Assembly: GCF_004349055.1 (NCBI RefSeq)
Contig: NZ_SMKX01000068.1
Coordinates: forward strand, 1-40,490
Length of the DNA: 40,490 bases
Direction: 5' to 3'
Origin: Kribbella antibiotica
GTDB taxonomy: Bacteria; Actinomycetota; Actinomycetes; Propionibacteriales; Kribbellaceae
Part shown: positions 8,765 through 16,275 of the stretch, one piece after another
How positions within the stretch are numbered: position 1 is the first letter of the stretch
Layout of the letters: the number at the start of each line of letters is the position of its first letter
Made by a program: the position numbers and the translations under genes
The notes under the pieces: model-generated
Seen by the model: the letters and a program-made list of their open reading frames with translations, nothing else
Database searches by the model: none
What the model was told of the DNA's origin: nothing

Positions 8765-9666
8765 AAGCCATCGTCGCCTACCGCGGTGGCGACGACACCC
8801 CCGAAGCCCTCGAGCTCGGCGCCACGCTGCGCCGTACTACAGGTGCCGAACTGGTCGTTGTCGCTGTACTGCCTGCTGTCTCCGAGAACCCTGGCGCGGA
8901 CCGGGTCGACCTGGAGTACCGGCAGTGGCTCGACTCGATAGCCGACCAGGCTCGCCGCGATGCGATCGCGGCGTTGTCGCCCGGTACTCCCGAGTCACTC
9001 GAATTCCGGCGAGTCGCCTCGACCTCAGTCGCCGACGGCCTGGTGCGGGTAGCTGACGAGTCCGGCGTCGACCTGCTCGTACTGGGATCGGCGCGCGCAG
9101 CGACCCAAGGCTCGCTACTCGTGGGCAGTGTCAGCTCGCGGCTGCTTCACTCGTCCCCGGTGCCGATCCTGCTCGCGCCCCAGGGATACGGCGGCGATCC
9201 GGCCGCGACCTTCGGGGCGTTGACTTGCGCCTATGCGGGCACCGACCGGTCTCGCGAGGCACTCGCCGCAGCCTGCGAACTGGTAAAGCACTACGACGGA
9301 CACCTGCGAGTGGCGACGTTCGTACCACGCGCCAGCACGATGTACCCGCCCGAGGTCGGACTCGACGCCGAGGACATGGTCGCCGCGCAGTGGGCCGAGC
9401 AGGCGATCGAGCTGCACGAGGATGCTCTGGCGTTCTGCAAAAACCACGGCGTGACCGACGTCGAGACAGCCGTGGCCCGCGGCCGTGGGTGGGCCGGCGC
9501 ATTGAACGGCATCCCCTGGGGACCGAACGACGTACTCGTTCTCGGCTCCAGCCGACTCGGCCCCCTCGCCCGCGTCTTCCTCGGCTCGACAGCAACCAAA
9601 ATCCTCCGCCACTCCCCCGTCCCCACCCTCGTCGTCCCCTCCGGCACCTACACCTGGTCCAGCTAG
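8761..9666 (+). CDS. Tandem-domain universal stress protein (UspA family)
   Basis: The product is about 301 residues and contains two Usp domains. Each has the ATP-binding pattern G-x2-G-x9-G-S/T: GSARAATQGSLLVGSVSSRL in the first and GSSRLGPLARVFLGSTATKI in the second, each ending in PVPxLLxP or PVPTLVVPSG. The start is the GTG at 8761 within the GTGA overlap with the permease stop; a longer in-frame reading to 8614 lies inside the permease. Pairing with an APC permease suggests that the Usp protein senses ATP/AMP and tunes or protects the transporter, but this is inference. A degraded copy of the C-terminal end lies near 14963-15025. Confidence 0.92.
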   Translation: MKAIVAYRGGDDTPEALELGATLRRTTGAELVVVAVLPAVSENPGADRVDLEYRQWLDSIADQARRDAIAALSPGTPESLEFRRVASTSVADGLVRVADESGVDLLVLGSARAATQGSLLVGSVSSRLLHSSPVPILLAPQGYGGDPAATFGALTCAYAGTDRSREALAAACELVKHYDGHLRVATFVPRASTMYPPEVGLDAEDMVAAQWAEQAIELHEDALAFCKNHGVTDVETAVARGRGWAGALNGIPWGPNDVLVLGSSRLGPLARVFLGSTATKILRHSPVPTLVVPSGTYTWSS

Positions 9667-9778
9667 AGCCAGCCGTCAGGAGCACGGCAAAGCCTTTGCG
9701 CATGGGGTTGACGTTGTTGGGTTGAGAATGAGTGAGCACCGGTGCGAACTCGGCGTGGCGCGTGGCAGAGTGAATGTC

Positions 9779-10765
9779 GTGATCGTTTCGCATGTCGTGT
9801 GGGCACTTCGCCTGCTGGTCGCAGTTGTGTTCGGGTGGGCCGGGTTCGCCAAGCTGGCGAACCGCGCAGGCACCCGGCAGTCGGTGGAGGAGTTCGGTGT
9901 ACCCGCTCGGTGGTGCTCGATGGTCGCGACGGCGTTGCCGGTGGTGGAACTGGTCGTGGCAGCCGCAGTACTACCGTCGTGGACAGCGACGGCAGCAGGT
10001 GTCACAGCGCTGGGACTGCTGCTGGTGCTCTCGCTGCTGGTGGCGCGGTTGCTGCTGCGCGGTGAACGACCTGCGTGCTCGTGCTTCGGCGCGACAAGCG
10101 CGCGGCCGATCGGCGCCCCGACATTGCTGCGCAACGTTGTTCTCGGGCTGCTGGTACTCGCCGCCGTACTCGGGTCACTCGCCCGGGACGACGTACCGCA
10201 GGAGTTACCGTTCGGCTACGCCGCTGGAACAGCAGCGCTCGCTGTGATCGGTGTCGTGCAACTGCACCAGGGCTTGGCGCTGCGCCAACTGCGGCGGCGG
10301 ATCGACGTGCGTCCGCCGGCTCAGGCTGCGGCGAAGGGCCTGCCGGTCGGCGTACTGGCGCCGGAATTCGACCTCGCGAGCACCGACGGAGGACGTGGCA
10401 GCCTGCGCTCTGCACTGGCGGCCGGGGCGCCGGTGCTCCTGCTGTCCCTGCGCCCCGGATGTGGGCCATGCGCACGCATTGCCGAAGAACTGCCGCGGTG
10501 GCGGGAACGCCTGGCCGGCAAGGCAACGGTCCTGCTGATCGGCACCGGTGACGCAGCGAGCGTCGCCGCCTGGGCACGCGAGCATCGGGTCGGGGAGATG
10601 CTGATCCAGCAGTCGGCCGAGGTCGGGAAAGGATACCGGCTGCACGGCAGTCCGGCTGCGGTTCTCGTCGACACCGCAGGCCGGATCGCCGCTCCGGGCG
10701 CCTTCGGCACTTACGCCATCCGCGAACTGCTCAGCGACGCCGCCAGCGGCCGGCCGTCTCCATGA
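9779..10765 (+). CDS. MauE/DoxX-like membrane domain fused to a thioredoxin-like domain
   Basis: The product is about 328 residues. The first half has four or more helices with LVAVVFGWAGFAKLANRAG, RQSVEEFGVPARW and a CSCFG motif, characteristic of MauE-type proteins. The second half (from about residue 195) is an AhpC/TSA-thioredoxin-like domain with the active site RPGCGPCARIAEELP and the HGSPAAVLVDTAGRIAAPGA strand region. Such fusions probably move reducing equivalents across the membrane for disulfide chemistry; the partner is unknown. The start is uncertain: GTG at 9779 is favoured because it sits just before the first helix, but 9770 and an ATG-type start at 9722 are possible. Confidence 0.82.
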   Translation: MIVSHVVWALRLLVAVVFGWAGFAKLANRAGTRQSVEEFGVPARWCSMVATALPVVELVVAAAVLPSWTATAAGVTALGLLLVLSLLVARLLLRGERPACSCFGATSARPIGAPTLLRNVVLGLLVLAAVLGSLARDDVPQELPFGYAAGTAALAVIGVVQLHQGLALRQLRRRIDVRPPAQAAAKGLPVGVLAPEFDLASTDGGRGSLRSALAAGAPVLLLSLRPGCGPCARIAEELPRWRERLAGKATVLLIGTGDAASVAAWAREHRVGEMLIQQSAEVGKGYRLHGSPAAVLVDTAGRIAAPGAFGTYAIRELLSDAASGRPSP

Positions 10766-10792
10766 CGGCTTCCGCTCGACCGCTCGTGGGAC

Positions 10793-11071
10793 CTACTCCG
10801 CAGGTTCCGTCACCTCCCATCCGGGAGCCTTCCCAGTCAGCTCGGTGTACTCGTCGAGGTCCAGACAGGCGTCATAAGGCGCGTAATAGACCAGCCGGCC
10901 CACCGGCGTGCTGTTGGCCCCAGGCGTAGCCGGCCCACAATCGAACTCGATCGCTCGCAGACCCGCATCACACTTGATGAACCTGGTCGGATCGTCCGGG
11001 TGCTCGTAGTTGCCAGGTGTATTGCCGCTGCAGTCGTACGTGGGATGGGGCCGAGAAATATCGCCAGCCAT
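10793..11071 (-). CDS. Small peritrophin-A (CBM14)-like protein without signal peptide
   Basis: The product is 92 residues. The spacing of four cysteines and aromatic residues (YDCSGNTPGNYEHPDDPTRF, IKCDAG, FDCGPAT, YAPYDACLDLDE) resembles the chitin-binding type 2/peritrophin-A fold, which is mostly eukaryotic and sporadic in actinomycetes. There is no signal peptide or membrane span, so it should be cytoplasmic unless exported by another route, which is odd for a disulfide-stabilised carbohydrate-binding module. The start is well supported: GGAGG lies 7 bases before the ATG. It is divergent from the P450-HAD-cyclase operon across a 180-bp region with a strong palindrome, so it may be co-regulated. 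Confidence 0.75.
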   Translation of the reverse strand: MAGDISRPHPTYDCSGNTPGNYEHPDDPTRFIKCDAGLRAIEFDCGPATPGANSTPVGRLVYYAPYDACLDLDEYTELTGKAPGWEVTEPAE

Positions 11072-11136
11072 ATGTTGTCCTCCAAGGTAGGCATGATCAG
11101 CTCTTGGCTGACTCTAGGCGCCCACAGCGAGGTCCG

Positions 11137-11162
11137 CCCTGCACCGGCGAGCCGGTGCAGGG
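11137..11162. promoter_or_regulatory. 26-bp hyphenated palindrome between divergent genes
   Basis: CCCTGCACCGGC, a 2-base centre (GA), and its perfect reverse complement form arms of 12 bp. A further copy of the half-site GCCGGTGC lies at 11183-11190. The site is 66 bp upstream of the peritrophin-like gene start and about 90 bp upstream of the P450 start. It is a strong candidate operator for a dimeric repressor controlling both directions. A stable hairpin in RNA is also possible. Confidence 0.65.
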
Positions 11163-11251
11163 GCGCCGGCGATCTGCAACACGCCGGTGCCCCACGGGCC
11201 GGTCGCTGTTCCGTGCTTACATTTTTTGAGGCGATCTACCGGGGGGAAACC

Positions 11252-12493
11252 TTGGCACGACAGTCGGCTGACGACGAAGCTCTGCCTGCGGGATTCGATC
11301 CCAGGGACCGTGATCGGGACAACCTCTACGGCGCATTGGCTCAACTTCAAGGCCGCGGCCGGATCTTTCATTCTCCTCAGCTTCAGGCGTGGTGTGTGAC
11401 CGGATACGACGACATCGCCGCGATCCTCCGCAACGACGACGACTTCTCCGCTCGTGATCACAAACCACGGCCGTTGACGGACCTTCCTCCGGATGTGCAG
11501 GAGATGCTGAGCACCTGGAGTGGGGAGTCGGTATCGCTGGGCGAGATGGACCCGCCCGAACACACCAGAGTCCGGTCCGTGATCAACGCGGGGTTCACCC
11601 CACGGGCGTTGAAGGCCGCGGAAGCCGATATCAGAGCCGCAGCAGCGCAGTTGCTGGAGCCCCTCACCTGCGTCTCGGAGTTCGACCTGATCACCGAGTT
11701 CGCGCTGCCCTACGCGCTGACGGTGATTCTGCGTTTCCTCGGCATCCCCGACGCGCACCACCAAGCGTGTCTGCGTTGGTCCGACCATAAGGTCCAGCTC
11801 ATGGTCGGCCGCGACCACACTCCGGAACAGTTGCGCGAGTACGCCACGGGCCTCCGAGCCTTCGGCGAGTTCGCCAGGGAACTGACGGCGCAGCGACTAT
11901 CCGCTCCGCGCGCCGACCTCATCAGCACGATGCTGTACGAGAGCTCCCACGGTCACAAACTCACACCGGACGAAGTGGCCGCGTTGATCCCGACCTTGAT
12001 CATCACCGGACACACCACGCTGGCCCAGGCACTGGCCATCATCGTCAGGAGTCAGCTGCGCTCACCGGGGGGCTGGCCCACACTGGTTGACGGCACTGTC
12101 CCGATCTCGGACCTTGTCGAAGAGAGCCTACGGCTGGACTGCCCTGTAGTCGGCATGTACCGCACCACCGTGCGGGAGGTGGCTGTCGCCGGCAGCGTGC
12201 TGCCGGCTGGAAGCAGGGTGCTCCTACTGTACGGCGCCGGCAACCACGACCCCGATCGATACCCGGGCCCGGACAGGTGTTTGCCCGGAAGATGGCCTGC
12301 GCCTCCGCATCTGGCCTTCGGCCGAGGCACGCACTACTGCGTGGGTGCCTCTCTGGCTCGGACGGAGCTAAGGATCGCGCTGGAAGAGCTGGCCGCCCGT
12401 TTCCCAACGCTGTCCGCCACACCGGAGGCCACCCCGCTGTATCGGCCGACGTTCCCCTTACGTGCTCTGACGGCCCTCCGGGTGCGGCCCTAG
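11252..12493 (+). CDS. Cytochrome P450 with a degenerate I-helix motif
   Basis: The product is 413 residues from the TTG start at 11252, which has GGGGGGAA just upstream; a GTG at 11213 is possible but has no ribosome site. P450 features: K-helix ExxR (E291-R294) and the haem loop FGRGTHYCVG with ligand Cys363. The I-helix reads TLIITGHTTLAQAL (residues 248-261): where most bacterial P450s have AGHETT, the acidic residue is Thr. Loss of the acid of the acid-alcohol pair may change proton delivery and thus the chemistry. The gene overlaps the HAD phosphatase start by one base (TAGTG) and heads the terpene cyclase operon, suggesting oxidation of a terpene product. The redox partner is not in the window. 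Confidence 0.92.
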   Translation: MARQSADDEALPAGFDPRDRDRDNLYGALAQLQGRGRIFHSPQLQAWCVTGYDDIAAILRNDDDFSARDHKPRPLTDLPPDVQEMLSTWSGESVSLGEMDPPEHTRVRSVINAGFTPRALKAAEADIRAAAAQLLEPLTCVSEFDLITEFALPYALTVILRFLGIPDAHHQACLRWSDHKVQLMVGRDHTPEQLREYATGLRAFGEFARELTAQRLSAPRADLISTMLYESSHGHKLTPDEVAALIPTLIITGHTTLAQALAIIVRSQLRSPGGWPTLVDGTVPISDLVEESLRLDCPVVGMYRTTVREVAVAGSVLPAGSRVLLLYGAGNHDPDRYPGPDRCLPGRWPAPPHLAFGRGTHYCVGASLARTELRIALEELAARFPTLSATPEATPLYRPTFPLRALTALRVRP

Positions 12494-13164
12494 TGACCGA
12501 GCGCATGTTCGATGCGGTGATCGCCGACCTGGATGACACGCTGACCATCGACAACTCGGCGGTCGAACTTCTGGCGGCACTGGGAATTCCCCGGCAACGG
12601 CTGACGGATCTGATCCGCGAGTCCGAGTCCGGGCAGATCAGCCAGGCTGTCGCCGACCAGCGCCTGCTGGCCTTGCTGACTTCCAGCGGCCGGGTCGGCC
12701 GCGCCGCCACCGAGACGGTGTTCTCCAAGATCAGGCTGCGACCGTCGGTGACACCGATGATCCGCAAGTTCCAGCAGGCAGGACTGCGGGTGGGGCTGAT
12801 TTCCGCCTCGTTCAACACCTACGTGGAGCACATGGCAGCGCGTCTGGGGGTTGCGGACTGGTACAGCAACGTTCAACTCGGGTTCGACGACGCCGACGCG
12901 CTGACCAAGGTCAACTTCACGATCGATGCCGCCAAGCTCAAACACCGGCAGCTTCACCAATTCTGCATCCGCCACCGGGTTCACCCCAGCCGGGTCCTGG
13001 TAGCCGGCGACAACGAGTACGACCTCCAGATGTTCGCCTGTACAGGGCGGGGCGTACTCATGGCGTGCCCGCACAACACCCAACTGCATCCGCAGGCCTG
13101 GCAGGTCATCAACCGCATCGACGAACTCGCCGCGCTGGCGGCCCCGCCGCCGTCGGCGAAGTGA
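12493..13164 (+). CDS. HAD superfamily phosphatase (SerB-like)
   Basis: The product is 223 residues from GTG 12493 (ATG 12505 is an alternative). Motif I is DLDDT (D12, D14, T16), motif II GLISASF, a conserved Lys region follows (KLKHRQL), and motif IV is VAGDNEYDLQMF. The cap is a small helical C1 type as in phosphoserine phosphatase. It is coupled to the P450 and lies 62 bp before a class II terpene cyclase gene. Class II cyclases leave the diphosphate on their product, and HAD-type domains fused to such cyclases are known to remove it in drimenol-type synthases. By inference this enzyme dephosphorylates the cyclised prenyl diphosphate or its monophosphate. Confidence 0.88.
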   Translation: MTERMFDAVIADLDDTLTIDNSAVELLAALGIPRQRLTDLIRESESGQISQAVADQRLLALLTSSGRVGRAATETVFSKIRLRPSVTPMIRKFQQAGLRVGLISASFNTYVEHMAARLGVADWYSNVQLGFDDADALTKVNFTIDAAKLKHRQLHQFCIRHRVHPSRVLVAGDNEYDLQMFACTGRGVLMACPHNTQLHPQAWQVINRIDELAALAAPPPSAK

Positions 13165-13226
13165 CCCTGTCTGCCCACGCGCTTCCAACCCGGGACTATC
13201 CATGTCATTTCCTGAGAGGTGATCTC

Positions 13227-14822
13227 ATGCGTGTTCGCCGTACGTCGCCCCATCACACCCTCTGGCCGGAGAGCTCACTCCCCGCCGGCTGGCGTTCCGC
13301 GATGGAACGACTCTCGACCTTCGTGATCGAACGCGTCGAACCCGATGGAGGGGTCCGCGAACCCTGCCAAAGCCGAGTGCTGGAATCCGCCCTCACGCTG
13401 TCGCTCCTCCGCGACATTCCCGACCGGATCGACCAGGCCACCAGAATCACCGGATACCTGCAGCGACGCCGAGCCACAGCCCATCCTCTCGACCAGGCGC
13501 TCATCGCGGCGGCGTGCGGCAGCCCAGCCGACGGCCGATCCGTCGACCTCAATGCCTACATCGCGCAGGCACCCGACTTCACCAGCCGGCGCAAACGCGC
13601 CACCTTCGAGGCACTACTCCTCGCCTGCGGAGCCGAGATAGGCACGGAATCAGCGCCGGACCAGACGTCCTTCTCCAACACCGGGCTTCACCCATGGGCC
13701 GAAGCTCAGACCACGGCCGTGAAAGTCATCTGGGCAACGGCGCCGGGCGCACGGCATCAGGCCGAACACCGTGACATCGAACTGCTGCTGTCCACCCAGA
13801 ACTCCGACGAGATCTGGGAAGGCAACCTCCTGGTGCATCTGTCCGCACTACACGCACTGCACCGGCAGGGCGGACACGAAGCCATCGTTCGCAACGGAGT
13901 GGACAAACTCCTCGCGCACCAGCGTCGCGACGGCGGAATCCCTTTCTTCACCGACACCGACACCTGGTGCACCGCAACTGCGGGTGTGGCGCTACAGGCA
14001 GCCGGTGCACCCGACGACGTCATCCAAACCATCGCCGACAACCTCGTCAGGCGGCAGAAGCCACAAGGCAGCTGGTCGGTGACCGATATCGCCGAGGTCA
14101 CCGACATCGACGACACCTCGGTCATCCTCGAACTGCTCCAAACCTACGACGACCCTGCCCACCGGCAGGCCATCGAACGCGGAAGGCAGTCGCTGCTCGC
14201 CACCCACGGCAACGACGGAGGCTTCCCGACCTACATCGCCGGCGCTCCCTCCGAAGCCTGCATGACTGCCGCCGCGATCAATGCACTCTCCTGCCGGCCG
14301 ACAGGAGACGCAGCCGTAATCACCAGTGCCCTGGGGTTTCTCGCCGCTCAACAGCGCGCAGACGGCACCTTCCCTCCGGACTGGAGCTCCAGCAGGTTCC
14401 ACGCAATGTTCCGTGCAGTGCTGGCCGTTTCGGAGCTCGACACGTCCTGCGCGCAGGAACTGAGGTCGAAGGCCCTCGACCACATCCTGCACAGCCAGAA
14501 CACCGACGGCGGCTGGGGCCAGCAACCCGGATCGGTCAGTGATCCGGTCAGCACGGCCTACGCAATGATCGCCCTCTGCCACCAGCCAGATCCCCGGCCA
14601 GTCGCCGCCGGTATCGAATATCTGCTGGCCAGACAGAACAGTGAAGGCAGCATCGACTCGATCTCCGACTCCATCGGGCCACGCCCCTTCGTCTTCCGCG
14701 TCCCAGTCCTCGGCGACATCTTCACCCTGATGGCCTTCGCTCACATCTCCCACCGCGCTGCACCCCTCGCCGACGCAGTGATCAGGGACCGCAGTGACAC
14801 TGCCGCGTCACCAGTGACATGA
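13227..14822 (+). CDS. Class II terpene cyclase (DxDD type, beta-gamma fold)
   Basis: The product is 531 residues. The acid motif of class II (protonation-initiated) cyclases is present as DIDD (residues 293-296, in VTDIDDTSVILELLQ). QW-like repeats surround it (QKPQGSW, THGNDGGF, QRADGTFP, QNTDGGWG). No DDxxD or NSE metal motif of class I synthases is seen, so the substrate diphosphate should be retained. Length and motif fit bacterial halimadienyl/labdadienyl (C20) or drimenyl (C15) diphosphate synthases rather than squalene-hopene cyclases, which are about 630 residues. Start ATG 13227 follows GAGAGGTG; the longer in-frame reading to 13065 overlaps the HAD gene. The substrate is probably FPP or GGPP. 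Confidence 0.9.
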   Translation: MRVRRTSPHHTLWPESSLPAGWRSAMERLSTFVIERVEPDGGVREPCQSRVLESALTLSLLRDIPDRIDQATRITGYLQRRRATAHPLDQALIAAACGSPADGRSVDLNAYIAQAPDFTSRRKRATFEALLLACGAEIGTESAPDQTSFSNTGLHPWAEAQTTAVKVIWATAPGARHQAEHRDIELLLSTQNSDEIWEGNLLVHLSALHALHRQGGHEAIVRNGVDKLLAHQRRDGGIPFFTDTDTWCTATAGVALQAAGAPDDVIQTIADNLVRRQKPQGSWSVTDIAEVTDIDDTSVILELLQTYDDPAHRQAIERGRQSLLATHGNDGGFPTYIAGAPSEACMTAAAINALSCRPTGDAAVITSALGFLAAQQRADGTFPPDWSSSRFHAMFRAVLAVSELDTSCAQELRSKALDHILHSQNTDGGWGQQPGSVSDPVSTAYAMIALCHQPDPRPVAAGIEYLLARQNSEGSIDSISDSIGPRPFVFRVPVLGDIFTLMAFAHISHRAAPLADAVIRDRSDTAASPVT

Positions 14823-14962
14823 GCCTCGGGACGTGGACACCGTCTACTGGCACTTCGCCGTTGAGGGTGTAGTGGGCGTCTGACGTCGTCGCAGGCGTGC
14901 TCTGCGCGTCGGGATCCGAGTAGGGGCAAACCCTCGAGTCTGTGGCCGTCCGGCCTGAAGGC

Positions 14963-15025
14963 CACTCAACGGCAACCAAGATCCTCTGCCACGCACCCAC
15001 CCCAACCCTCGTCGTCCCGTCCGAC
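14963..15025 (+). pseudogene. C-terminal scrap of a universal stress protein gene
   Basis: The frame reads STATKILCHAPTPTLVVPSD, nearly the same as STATKILRHSPVPTLVVPSG at the end of the intact Usp protein at 8761-9666. DNA similarity is also clear over about 60 bases. The rest of the gene is absent. A strong hairpin follows directly, probably the original terminator. Confidence 0.7.
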
Positions 15026-15031
15026 CGAAGG

Positions 15032-15071
15032 TGGTGGGGATGGCCAGGCCCGTGCCTGCCCATCCCCACCA
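15032..15071 (+). terminator. Strong hairpin terminator
   Basis: TGGTGGGGATGG (15032-15043) pairs perfectly with CCATCCCCACCA (15060-15071). An inner CAGGC/GCCTG stem closes a 4-base loop, and TTCTTAC follows. It sits right behind the Usp relic and about 210 bp after the cyclase stop. Confidence 0.8.
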
Positions 15072-15138
15072 TTCTTACACCCGGCATCATCGGCAACGAG
15101 TCCAGCAGTCGAGGGGTTACGGCCCTTTGCCTACCCGG

Positions 15139-15234
15139 ACAGGTGTCGAGGTCCGCATCCGCGAGACCGACCTGACCGATCCGACCTGCGGACTGCGCGC
15201 CGGACTGGTCGACGTCGCTCTGACCCGTGGGCTC
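15139..15234 (+). pseudogene. Fragment of a LysR-type regulator (effector domain)
   Basis: The frame reads GVEVRIRETDLTDPTCGLRA followed by GLVDVALTRG. This matches the start of the LysR substrate-binding domain (xPGVxVxLxExDxxDPxxGLxxGxVDVALxR). No helix-turn-helix or remainder of the protein is found on either side, so it is a relic. Confidence 0.55.
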
Positions 15235-15280
15235 GTCGTCCCGCACCGTAAGCCAAACATCCCGGGCCTAGGCCGGCGCT

Positions 15281-15796
15281 CTAAAGGGACGAGTCAGGCG
15301 CCCAGGCAGGGTCGTCCCAGGGGGCTGGGGGCCTGGAGGTACGCAATTGCCTCCAGAGCGGCACGGCGCTCGTTCCCGGTGGGGGCATCGAGACCTGGGG
15401 GGCGGGCTGGCCGTTGGTGATGATGTTCTGCTCGAATCCGGCCGGGGTGAGCATGTTGTAGACACGGCCGACTTCGGATTCGACGCGGAAGCCGTGGCGG
15501 ACCTTGGGCGGCAGGTAGATGTAGCTGCCGGGTCCGGCCGGGATCTCCTCGTCTCCGACGGTGAACACGAAATCACCTTCGAGGATGAAGAACGCCTCTT
15601 CCTCCTTGTCGTGGACGTGCGGTGGGGCGACGAGTCCTTGCGGACACAGTTCCTCGAACGTGCAGGACCGGCCGTCGGTCTGGCTGCCGTCGGCGAGCAC
15701 TCTCCAGTACGTGCCGACGTTCCAGTAGGCCGGGGACTGGTCCGGCGCCCAGACATAGGGGCGGGCGGTGCCGGCGCTGTGGGGGAAATTGGTCAT
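15281..15796 (-). CDS. Cupin-domain protein (quercetin dioxygenase-like)
   Basis: The product is 171 residues with one cupin barrel. Metal ligands are visible in motif 1 (PPHVHDKEEEAFFILEGDF: two His and a Glu) and motif 2 (GSYIYLPPKVRHGFRV: the last His). Such monocupins bind Fe, Mn or Ni and act as dioxygenases or isomerases; the substrate is unknown. Start ATG 15796 has AAGGGA upstream. It is the last gene of a minus-strand operon with the PPOX and epoxide hydrolase genes; the gap to the PPOX gene is 17 bp. Confidence 0.88.
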   Translation of the reverse strand: MTNFPHSAGTARPYVWAPDQSPAYWNVGTYWRVLADGSQTDGRSCTFEELCPQGLVAPPHVHDKEEEAFFILEGDFVFTVGDEEIPAGPGSYIYLPPKVRHGFRVESEVGRVYNMLTPAGFEQNIITNGQPAPQVSMPPPGTSAVPLWRQLRTSRPPAPWDDPAWAPDSSL

Positions 15797-15813
15797 GACG
15801 GTCCCTTTGGTCT

Positions 15814-16215
15814 TTAGTGCATGGGGGAATGGATGACGGAGTCGACGGTGATGGTCAGCAGGAGCCGGGTCTGGCCCGGGCCGCCGTACGAGGCGTAGGG
15901 GTGGCCTGTGTACTTCTGCGCGAGGTGTTCGATGCTCTCGGCGGCGCCGTCGGTCGTGGCGTTGGTGACGCGTCCCCGTACGGAGAAGTAGCGGGAGGTG
16001 TCGTCCGGGTCGGCGATGCTGACGGCCACACGGGGGTCGCGTTGAACGTTTTTGGTTTTGCGGTAGCCCTCGACGGTGTTGATGAGGATGTGTTCACCAT
16101 CGGTGTCGACCCAGGTCAGGGTGAGCTGAGGCGAGCCGTCCGGCATGGTGGTGGCGATGAAGCAGGGGCTGGGCCGGTTCAGCAGTTTGAGGAGTTCGCC
16201 GGGCAGGGGTGTCAT
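15814..16215 (-). CDS. PPOX-class flavin/F420-binding oxidoreductase-like protein
   Basis: The product is 133 residues. The split-barrel signature is visible: PCFIATTMPDGSPQLTLTWV, HILINTVEGYRKTKNV, RVAVSIADPDD and FSVRGRVTNATTDGAAESIE. This arrangement is typical of the actinobacterial F420-dependent PPOX family, which reduces small electrophilic metabolites. It lies between the epoxide hydrolase and cupin genes on the same strand, suggesting a shared catabolic or detoxifying pathway. Confidence 0.88.
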   Translation of the reverse strand: MTPLPGELLKLLNRPSPCFIATTMPDGSPQLTLTWVDTDGEHILINTVEGYRKTKNVQRDPRVAVSIADPDDTSRYFSVRGRVTNATTDGAAESIEHLAQKYTGHPYASYGGPGQTRLLLTITVDSVIHSPMH

Positions 16216-16275
16216 GAGGTATTGCCCTTCCTGGGGGGAAGCTGTCGGTAGGAGGTGCCGATGCCGGCGGTGCGC

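Noticed and set aside
13227..14822. Squalene-hopene cyclase
   Set aside because: The protein is about 100 residues too short and its motif context fits diphosphate-retaining class II cyclases; no squalene-pathway gene is nearby.
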